A stretch of 64,000 nt of DNA from NCBI RefSeq assembly GCF_963665675.1, contig NZ_OY762426.1, positions 2,790,001-2,854,000 of the forward strand, written 5' to 3'. Numbering within the stretch: the first letter of the stretch is position 1; the number at the start of each line of letters is the position of its first letter. The translations under genes and the position numbers were made by a program. Shown here one piece after another: positions 41,725 through 50,900 of this stretch. Under the pieces are notes generated by a model. That model made no database searches and was not told where the DNA came from. It saw nothing but the letters and a program-made list of their open reading frames with translations. The stretch is from an uncultured Methanolobus sp. (GTDB lineage Archaea; Halobacteriota; Methanosarcinia; Methanosarcinales; Methanosarcinaceae).

Positions 41725-44700
41725 CTCCATCCTTCTGTTTCTTCATTATCACATATCCGATACCGGCAACGATTACAATACCGAGTATCAGATAGACAAA
41801 TCCGAAACCACCTTTATCTTCAGCAGGAATCTCTCCATTCTCTACATGTTTGGGAGATTCAGCAGAAACCTGTGATGTTTCTTCAACTACTTCACCGGCA
41901 TCATCACCAAACAAGGCATAGAGTGAGAAGTGAGTTGTGTAAGCTGTTGCCCTGCCATTTTCCCAGTCTATTGTTGTTTCAAGAGCAATCCAGCCATTCT
42001 CTTCAGAATGGGTGTATATGGTTGGATTCCTGTCCTGATATTCTTCCGGATCAAAGTCTATGGTTATCAGGACTTCCTTGTTAAACGTAGTTCCTGAAGG
42101 TCCGAAATCGTAGTAAAGTCCGGATTCAAGTACTTCAGCAGGAGTATTTGCAGGCATGGATTCGGGTTTAGTGACTGTAACCTTGTTCACAGTATTACCG
42201 GCTGCATCCGTTCCTACAGTTCCTTTATACAAAGTAAGGGTTGTTATAGCATTCTTTGACTTTACAACAGTGTCACCATTAAGTTCTCCGTCACTGTTAG
42301 TATAAAGAATAGCAGTTGTTCCCTTAGACTGTAATCTTGCGACTACAGAACCATCATCGGAACTTGAAGAACTATCAGAACTTGACCCGGAATTCTTGAA
42401 AAGTCCGAATGTCCCTTCACTGAGAGCTGCGGTTACCTTATTACTGGATGTGTCAAGTGATGTATCACTCACCGCGTTCCATTTGCTTTCACTGTACCTG
42501 TACAGGTCAATTGATGATTCAACTGGACTGCTCATACCGGAATCATCGTAGGAAATGATGATATCCGGAGCTGAACTTTCTTTATCTACAACTACACTAG
42601 TGCTTTTGACAAATATACCACCCCTTTTTATTGTCAGATAACCATTAACATTTGTCTTTCCTAAAAGAGCTGTGGAGTTTGTAGCACTTCCTCTTATACC
42701 GGTTTCTGTACTATCTGAAAGGAAAGATACCTGAGCACCTTTTTCAGTAATCTTAAGATTATTTATTTCATTGGTTCCAGATACAGCAAAATCATATACT
42801 GTATTGTTCATTGCAGTATTATTTTCCAGCACGTTAGAAGATGAAGAGTCAAGATAAAAACCAAAATAAGTGCTTCCTTTTGCAACATTGTTTTGTAGAG
42901 TATTGTTACCTGAAGAGTCAAGGTAAATGCCCGCAAGGAGATTATCATTCGCAACATTGCCCACAATGGTATTATTTTCAGATGTATCAAAGTAAATTCC
43001 AAACTCATCATTTCCATTGACAATATTGCTTGTCAGAATAGTATTGTTTGATGTATCGAGCTTAATACCGTCACTATTTCCATTAACAATATTATTTGTC
43101 AATACACTATAGTTACTTGAATAAGCAATATTGATACCATTGCCATCATTTACACTAACATTGTTCTCTGTCAGGATAGTGTTGAAGGAATGTTCAATAT
43201 AAATTCCGTCACCATTATTCTCAATGATAATATTGTTTTTCAGAGTGTTGTTGTGTGATGGGTAAAGTACAATTCCATCTCCATTATTGGTAACAATGTT
43301 GTTTTCCAGAGTGCTGTTATTTGATGAACTGCTTAGTCTTATACCGTGCCCTCCTGAAGCACCTGTAATGTTGAACCCCATGATAGTGATATTATCAGCT
43401 TCTAATGTCAGTACTGTGTTACCAGATGTGGAATTGATTACAGTATTTGCTGATCCGTTCTCAGAGCGAAGTGTAACACTCTTGTTGACAACTACATTCT
43501 CATTGTAAGTGCCATCAGTCACAGAAATAGTGTCACCTTCACTTGCAGCATTTATTGCAGCCTGGATACCCGGATAATCATAACCAGAGCCACTTCCAAC
43601 ATGCATTGTGGTCGGCACATTTGTCACTGTGACAGTAACTACCTGAGAATCAGTTGAACCATAACCATCACTTACATTGAAATTAACAGAGTAAGTACCG
43701 GAACTCGTATAATCTGTCTCCCAGCTCCCGTTTCCTGTTGAAGTATCGAAATCGCTGAAGAGATCAGTACGGTTACAACCGAATGTTACAGAATCATCAT
43801 CAAGGTCTTCAAAAACTGCATTTATTTCAATTAACTCTGATTCATTGACACCGATATCATCCAGGTTGCTGATTGATACAGGATTGTTGGAAAGAGTTAC
43901 TGAATCACTTACTGAATCAGATAATACACCATAGGTTTCATTGAAAGCAAGAACCTGAATGGATGATATATTATGTGGGTCCATATCAGTTTCATTAATT
44001 TCTGTTGATATTGTTCCATTTGTCCAGACATTGTTCAGACTGACATTATAGGAATCTGCATTTGAAATTGAATTCCATGACCAGTTGACATAGAAATTAC
44101 CTGTTTCGTTACTCAGAACTGGTGTTGAGAGTGAGAAATCGGTAACAGTGATTGTTATTATTTCAGTATCGATTGAACCGTAGCCGTCACTGACGTTGAA
44201 TTCAACGGAATAGGTTCCTGCATCAGTTGGACCGGTCTGCCAGCTTCCATTTCCTGTTGAAGTGTCAAAATCACTGAAAAGATCGGTACGGTTGCAACCA
44301 AAGGTTACAGAATCCCCGTCAGGATCAGCAGAAAGGGCATTGATATTGATCAACTCGTATTCACTGATACTGATATCATTCAGGTTGCTGATTGATACAG
44401 GATTGTTGGAAAGAGTTACTGAATCACTTACTGAATCAGATAATACACCATAGGTTTCATTGAAAGCAAGAACCTGAATGGATGATATATTATGTGGGTC
44501 CATATCAGTTTCATTAATTTCTGTTGATATTGTTCCATTTGTCCAGACATTGTTCAGACTGACATTATAGGAATCTGCATTTAAAATTGAATTCCATGAC
44601 CAGTTGACATAGAAATTACCTGTTTCATTACTCAGAACTGGTGTTGAGAGTGAGAAATCATTAACAGTAATTGTTATTGTATGAGAATCAACTGAGCCGT

Positions 44701-47700
44701 GACCATCACTTACATTAAATTCAACAGAGTAGGTCCCTGCATCACTCATATCTGTGATCCATGAAACTTCACCGGAACTTGTGTCAAAGCTATCGAACAG
44801 ATCACTCTGGTTACATGCAAATGTCGGCGCATCGTTGTCTGCATCTGTAGAATTGACGTCAAAGTTGATAGTCTCTCCTTCCGTTGCAGTAATGTCTGTT
44901 ACATCAAGTATAGTGACATCATTGTTTGGTATCTGGACTTTGTCGCTAACTCCTTCTGAAAGTGTGGAATCTGTGGCATTGTATGCATAGACTGTTATGT
45001 TAGACCATGCATGAGCAGAGAGGCCACTGGTCTGGTTAAAATAATTATTTGTTGTGCCGTTATCCCAGCCTCCATCATAACTGATATTATATGAGTCAGT
45101 TGTGCTGCTGGTATCTGCATCCCAGCTATGGTTCACCCAGAAATTGCCTGTATTGTTTGTAAAACCTTCTGGAGCATCCGGTGTGACAATGGATTTTACT
45201 GTAAAAATGTTTGCTGTTGAGGTCTGACCACCCAGATTGTAAACATATAATGACCAGTTGCCTGCAATTGCTTCTGTCAGATTGAATATAGCATTGATTG
45301 TAGTGTATGTATGCGAAGCTTCATCAATTTCACCTGATATTGGCGTTTGACCATCCATTGTCAGATTTACAACTACACTGTCAGTAGTATTGTAAAAGCT
45401 GCATCCGGAAATGTTTATCCAGAATGATTCGCTGCTGTCAGTGTTATTGAAACCAATGCTTGGAGATAATGATTCTACATATGGAACCGGATCAGGAGTA
45501 TCCTGCCACTGGAAGTATGGAAGAGTATATTCCTCTATTATTTTCCACACGAAACCTGAGTCATCGGCTGTTGTGATGTCTCCGTCCCAGTTCAAGCCAG
45601 AGCTTCCCGAGACGAAACTTAAATTGGTGAAGTTGACATAGGAAGTAGATTTACCAATCTCATTATAATTTGAACCTGTGCTAGAATAATAACAGTAGTC
45701 ATTCACAGTACCAACACTATTAAACCCGACAAGACCACCGACACGATTAGAACCACTGACAGTACCAGTGGCAAAGCTGTTGGTTACAGTAGCAGAATCA
45801 TAATTATATCCGACAAGACCACCGACAAGATCACTAGAACCACTGACAGTACCAGTGGCAAAGCTGTTGGTTACAGTAGCAGAATCATAATTATATCCGA
45901 CAAGACCACCGACTCTATCACCAGTACCTGAGACATTGCCAGTGGCAAAGCTGTTGATTACAGTAGCAGAATCATCATTATATCCGACAAGACCGCCAAC
46001 AGAACTACCAGAACCATTAACAGTTCCGGTGGCATAACTAGTGCTTACAGTAGAATTGTCATTAAATCCAACAAGACCACCGACCCTATTACGACCGGTG
46101 ACATCCCCCGTAGCATAACTGTTGCTCACATTAGTATTAATATTCAAATCATAACGATTAAACCCAACAAGACCACCGACACAATCAATAGAACCACTGA
46201 CAGTACCAGTGGCAGAACAGTCTATAATAGTACTGCCCCAATTCTCCCCTACAAGACCGCCAACATAACTACCAGAACCAGTGACATTACCAGTGGCAGA
46301 ACTGTTACTAATTGCAGTACCATACTTATTCATCCCGACGAGACCACCGACAAGATCACTAGAACCACTGACAGTACCAGCGAAAGAACAATTGCTGACA
46401 GTACCATACTCCAACCATCCAACAAGACCGCCAACACGTTGCCCTGTTGATTTGATACCATATGAACTTGTTTCAATTCCAAGGTCATGGACGTTAGCAC
46501 CGAGTGTGTAGCCAAAGAATCCTGCATAATTAGATTCCTGATTAATTGTCAGGTTCTTTATTGTATGCCCGTTTCCGTCAAAATCACCTGTGAACTTAAT
46601 GCTGGAATTCCCAATTGGAGTGTGATTGCCTGTAAGTGTGATGTCTCCTGTAAGTGTGAAGTTCAGTCCCCAATCATCAGGATTTGAAGAAAGTTCTTCA
46701 ATGGCAGTGCTTGTTGAAAGTTGATAAGGATCATCGATTGTACCGCTACCACCAGAGTAAGAACTTTCTGCTTCAGTGACTTGCCACTGGAAGAATGGAA
46801 ATGTTGAACCGTCTATTATTTTCCATATGTAGCTTGGATCATCTTCTGTTGTTATGAGGTTGCCGCCGGAATTCCAGTTCAGACCTGAAGTTCCTGAAAC
46901 GAAATTGAAATTGGTGAAATTGTCCTCGGAAGTATAAGTACCATCACCAATCTCCAGACTGCCGGAATAATAACAATATTCGTTAATAGTACCTGCATTA
47001 TTTCCAATAAAGCCAGCTACAGAAGAACCGTCAGCAGTATTATTAACAGCGGCAAAACTATTGTTTACAGTACCAGAACTATCTCCAATAAGACCACCGA
47101 CTCTGTTATAACCAGTTATATTACCAGTAGCATAACAGTTGTTTACAGTACCGCCTAAATTAGTCCCAACAAGACCGCCGGCATAAGAGTTAAGACTAGT
47201 GGCGTTAACAGTAATAGTTGCATAACAATTGCTTATAGTACCACCATCAATCATTCCGATAAGACCGCCTACTTCACTTGAACCAGTGGTATCACCGGTG
47301 GCAGAACAGTTGCTTACGTTACCACCAAAATTTTTTCCAATAAGAATACCAACATTACTACTTGTGGAATAAACACCATCTGAACTTGTTTCAATTCCAA
47401 GATCATGGATGTTAGCACCCATATCTGTGATACTAAAGAATCCTACATTAATAGATTCTTCATTAATTGTCAGGTTCTTTATGACATATCCGTTTCCGTC
47501 AAAGTCGCCAATGAAATTGGATCCTGAAGCAATTGGAGTATGATCACCTTCAAGTGTAATGTCATTTGTTAGTTGAAAACATTTATCCCAATCATCAGAA
47601 GCTGTTGACAGGTTATCAATATCGCTGTCAGATGAAAGTTGATATGGGTTGACTATTGTACCGTCACCGCCAGAATAGGTGGCTGCTGAAACTGTTCCTG

Positions 47701-47761
47701 TACATAATAATAAAATACAGATTAATGATGTTATGATAATATGGTTTCTCTCTAATGTCAT
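41714..47761 (-). CDS. giant GLUG/Ig/NosD-type surface protein (2015 aa)
   Basis: The product begins with a signal peptide (1-26). Two YSGG-DPYQL-headed blocks of GLUG repeats follow (about 27-325 and 330-755, VGGLVGxN). An Ig/TIG-like domain covers about 760-860 (SLSPSIGFNNTDSSESFWIN). Three alternating Fn3-like and cadherin-like units cover about 865-1380 (ETGNFYVNWSWNS; CNRTDLFSDFDTSTGNGSW). A NosD-type beta-helix covers about 1400-1680 (IQAAINAASEGDTISVTDGT). A further beta-rich region follows (about 1685-1955), and then a C-terminal membrane helix (about 1984-2005, FVYLILGIVIVAGIGYVIMK). It has no PGF motif. Internal 29-residue and 173-residue repeats are near-identical at DNA level. It is probably adhesive or structural. 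Confidence 0.85.
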   Translation of the reverse strand: MTLERNHIIITSLICILLLCTGTVSAATYSGGDGTIVNPYQLSSDSDIDNLSTASDDWDKCFQLTNDITLEGDHTPIASGSNFIGDFDGNGYVIKNLTINEESINVGFFSITDMGANIHDLGIETSSDGVYSTSSNVGILIGKNFGGNVSNCSATGDTTGSSEVGGLIGMIDGGTISNCYATITVNATSLNSYAGGLVGTNLGGTVNNCYATGNITGYNRVGGLIGDSSGTVNNSFAAVNNTADGSSVAGFIGNNAGTINEYCYYSGSLEIGDGTYTSEDNFTNFNFVSGTSGLNWNSGGNLITTEDDPSYIWKIIDGSTFPFFQWQVTEAESSYSGGSGTIDDPYQLSTSTAIEELSSNPDDWGLNFTLTGDITLTGNHTPIGNSSIKFTGDFDGNGHTIKNLTINQESNYAGFFGYTLGANVHDLGIETSSYGIKSTGQRVGGLVGWLEYGTVSNCSFAGTVSGSSDLVGGLVGMNKYGTAISNSSATGNVTGSGSYVGGLVGENWGSTIIDCSATGTVSGSIDCVGGLVGFNRYDLNINTNVSNSYATGDVTGRNRVGGLVGFNDNSTVSTSYATGTVNGSGSSVGGLVGYNDDSATVINSFATGNVSGTGDRVGGLVGYNYDSATVTNSFATGTVSGSSDLVGGLVGYNYDSATVTNSFATGTVSGSNRVGGLVGFNSVGTVNDYCYYSSTGSNYNEIGKSTSYVNFTNLSFVSGSSGLNWDGDITTADDSGFVWKIIEEYTLPYFQWQDTPDPVPYVESLSPSIGFNNTDSSESFWINISGCSFYNTTDSVVVNLTMDGQTPISGEIDEASHTYTTINAIFNLTEAIAGNWSLYVYNLGGQTSTANIFTVKSIVTPDAPEGFTNNTGNFWVNHSWDADTSSTTDSYNISYDGGWDNGTTNNYFNQTSGLSAHAWSNITVYAYNATDSTLSEGVSDKVQIPNNDVTILDVTDITATEGETINFDVNSTDADNDAPTFACNQSDLFDSFDTSSGEVSWITDMSDAGTYSVEFNVSDGHGSVDSHTITITVNDFSLSTPVLSNETGNFYVNWSWNSILNADSYNVSLNNVWTNGTISTEINETDMDPHNISSIQVLAFNETYGVLSDSVSDSVTLSNNPVSISNLNDISISEYELININALSADPDGDSVTFGCNRTDLFSDFDTSTGNGSWQTGPTDAGTYSVEFNVSDGYGSIDTEIITITVTDFSLSTPVLSNETGNFYVNWSWNSISNADSYNVSLNNVWTNGTISTEINETDMDPHNISSIQVLAFNETYGVLSDSVSDSVTLSNNPVSISNLDDIGVNESELIEINAVFEDLDDDSVTFGCNRTDLFSDFDTSTGNGSWETDYTSSGTYSVNFNVSDGYGSTDSQVVTVTVTNVPTTMHVGSGSGYDYPGIQAAINAASEGDTISVTDGTYNENVVVNKSVTLRSENGSANTVINSTSGNTVLTLEADNITIMGFNITGASGGHGIRLSSSSNNSTLENNIVTNNGDGIVLYPSHNNTLKNNIIIENNGDGIYIEHSFNTILTENNVSVNDGNGINIAYSSNYSVLTNNIVNGNSDGIKLDTSNNTILTSNIVNGNDEFGIYFDTSENNTIVGNVANDNLLAGIYLDSSGNNTLQNNVAKGSTYFGFYLDSSSSNVLENNTAMNNTVYDFAVSGTNEINNLKITEKGAQVSFLSDSTETGIRGSATNSTALLGKTNVNGYLTIKRGGIFVKSTSVVVDKESSAPDIIISYDDSGMSSPVESSIDLYRYSESKWNAVSDTSLDTSSNKVTAALSEGTFGLFKNSGSSSDSSSSSDDGSVVARLQSKGTTAILYTNSDGELNGDTVVKSKNAITTLTLYKGTVGTDAAGNTVNKVTVTKPESMPANTPAEVLESGLYYDFGPSGTTFNKEVLITIDFDPEEYQDRNPTIYTHSEENGWIALETTIDWENGRATAYTTHFSLYALFGDDAGEVVEETSQVSAESPKHVENGEIPAEDKGGFGFVYLILGIVIVAGIGYVIMKKQKDGGGL

Positions 47762-47902
47762 TCAGAGTCACATCCTTCAATGACCCATCCAACCTACATG
47801 ATGAACATGTGTATACCCAATATACAAACCACCTGATATTATAAAAATATTATTATTTACAGACAGTTAGATTAGTGTTTCTAATACCAGAAAAAGGGAA
47901 AT

Positions 47903-47933
47903 AAAAAAAAGAGAGAGGACTTTAAAGCCCTCT
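47903..47933 (-). terminator. terminator of the gene at 47935
   Basis: The minus strand has AGAGGGCTTTAAAGTCCTCT followed by CTCTTTTTTTTATTT. Confidence 0.72.
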
Positions 47934-47934
47934 T

Positions 47935-50900
47935 TCAACCTTGTTTTCTTCTAATCAGAACCGCAAGTGAAACAAAGACAATACCTGCAATTGCAGTAAA
48001 TCCAGGAATGCCAGATGTTTCTTCTTCCTCTACTGGTTCCTCCACTTTTTCAGTAACTGATTCTGATGCAGCATCCTGCTCAGATGTTTCACCAATCTCA
48101 TCTCCAACAACATTGAAAACAGAGAATCCCGGTGTTTCAGCATAGAAATAGTAGTATTCACCATCTTCACTTTCCTGAGATGTTGGAAGGTCGTTCCACT
48201 GTTCACCATGATACCTTGTCATGCGGATTGTAGAAATATCGATGTCGTTCTCTTCTATCCACTGTTTACTTACCTTGAAATGAATCATGATATTGTCGGC
48301 ACTATCTGAAGAGATAGTTCCTTCACTTCCAACATCAATGCTCATCATTTGGTAAGAATGACCGGAAGAAGCTGGAACTCCTTCAGGAGTACTGGAAAGT
48401 ACCTGCACTTTGGAAACTACCAGACCTTTGTCATCCTTTGCATCAAAACTGACACCCAAAACAGGTGTGCCGCTATCAGAGAAGTCATAATTAACTTCTG
48501 AACCACCTGTTACACGCTTCACAGAAGACACGGAGTTTGAAACTATTCCCGGATCCTGACCCTGGCTGACCGACGCACGGACACCGTCATCATCTGAACG
48601 ACTGCCGGAACTTGGAACATTCTTGAAGAGTCCGTAGGTACTTGTGTAATCCGCTATTGGCGCTATGTCTACACTAACACCGGAATCAAGATTTACAGAT
48701 ACAAAATTACCAGATGTATTAAGTGTTGCATTTGGAACAGCAACCCACTCATTTCCATTCAGTTTGTACAGAGTTACTGATGACTCAATAGAACTGCTCA
48801 TACCAGAATCGTCATAGAAGATAGTCATATTCATATCTTCAAGGAGGCCAATATCCAGGTAGCCATTTACATTTGCTTTACCAGAAGGACCAGTAGAGAT
48901 TGTTTCGTTGCTTCTTATTGCAGTTCCATCATAAATCGGTACAAATGAAAGTTCCATGGAACCTGTATCTATCTCCAGATTATCAATTGTACAATTTGTA
49001 GATGATCTGGAATAGAATTCATAGTCATCATTTCCTATTGCAGTGTTACCTGTAAGGGTGATATTCTCTGAGTTATAGAGAGAGAATCCACAGGAATAAG
49101 CTGAGCCCATATCGACATTTGGAGATACTGCATTGGAATTAGATGCCATCAGAACCCCGTTACTGCCTTCATTATAATTGGCGGTATTGCCATTCAGAAT
49201 GTTGTAAGCAGAGTAACCAATAAAGATACCTGTGGCTGGTCCACCTGAAATATCCATCGGTTCTACAATAGAACCAACAGACATTGAAGCTGGTTCAATA
49301 TAAGTATAGGTGTTGTAACTGGCAACATTGTCTGTCAGAGTATTATTGTTTGATGAACTCAGATAAATTCCATATCGACCGTTATAGTTTGCATCATTGG
49401 ATGTAAGTGTATTGTTGTCTGATGAACTAAAATACATTCCATATGTATTGTTCGTGGCAGTATTGTCTGTTAAAGTATTGTTGCTTGAAGAAGACAAATA
49501 GATACCATAGTAACTATTGTTATTAGCAATGTTGCTACTCAGTGTATTATTTTCTGAATGATCAAGAACAATACCGAAGCTATTGTTATTAACAACATTA
49601 TTTCTTACGATGCTGTCATTTGAATAACCAAGGTAAATACCGGCCATTTCAAAGTTAGTTACGCCTGTTACATTGAAACCTTCTATTGTCACATTGTTTG
49701 CTGTTACATTAAGTGCGTGTTCTGATGAATCACTTGCATTTACATTAGTAGTTGCTGAACCGTTCTCTGAACGAAGTGTAACACTCTTGTTAACAACAAC
49801 ATTCTCATTGTAAATTCCATCACCTACAATAATGGTATCTCCCTGGCTTGCATCATTAATTGCAGCCTGAATTGTTGTAAAGTCATCATCCTGACCACTT
49901 CCAACATAGATCGTTGCTGCGTCTGATACAGTAATTGTTATTACCTGAGAATCAACTGAACCGTATCCGTCACTTACATTGAATTCAACATCGTAAGTTC
50001 CTGCATCACTGAAACCAATATCCCATGAGCCAACACCTGTGCTGGTGTTGAAGTTATCGAACAGTGAACTCTGGTTACAATTAAATGTCGGAGTATCGCC
50101 ATCGCCATCTGTGAAGTTGATGTCAAAAGTGATAGTATCTCCTTCACTGCCTGTAATGTTGCTTACATTGAGAATACCTATCTCGTTGTTGGGGACCTGA
50201 ACATTGTCACTGGCACCATCTGAAAGTATGGAGTCTGTGGCATTGTATGCATAGACTGTTATGTTGGACCATGCGTGAGCTGAGAGTCCGGTATGATTGA
50301 AATAAGTAACAGTGCTGTTCTGCCAGCTTTCTCCATAACTCACATTGTAGGAATCGGTCAGATCTCCTGCACCTGCATTCCAGCTATGGTTAACCCAGAA
50401 ATTACCAGTTGAGTTTGTGAAATTTTCAGGTGTTCCCGGTATAGCAAATGAAATCGGATCTTCCTGGTACTGATGGTATGGAAGAGTATAACCTTCTATT
50501 ATTTTCCATACATAGTTTGGATCGTCTTCTGTTGTGATCACATCCTGTGTACCACCGACATTCCAGTTCAGACCTGTTGGTCCTGAAACATAGGTAAAAC
50601 TCATGAAGTTGGAATAGGAAGTAGAAGTACCTGCACCACTTACCGGGGTGCCTGAATAATAGCCCTTGGTCACAGTGCCATCATTTACTCCGACAAGACC
50701 ACCATTACTAGTACCAGTGGCAGTACCTGTGGCAAAACTGTTGTAAACATACCCTAAATTCAGCCCGGTAAGACCACCAACATAACGATCTCCGGTAGTT
50801 GCATTACCGGTGGCATAACAGTTGCTGATCGTATCCCAATTCTTCCCGACAAGACCACCAACAGACTGACCAGAACCGGTGACATCGCCAGTAGCATAAC

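Noticed and set aside
45700..46440. Regular 87-bp repeats that look like a CRISPR array at first sight
   Set aside because: They stay in frame inside one long coding region, encode GLUG repeats, and the 'spacers' are conserved coding sequence.
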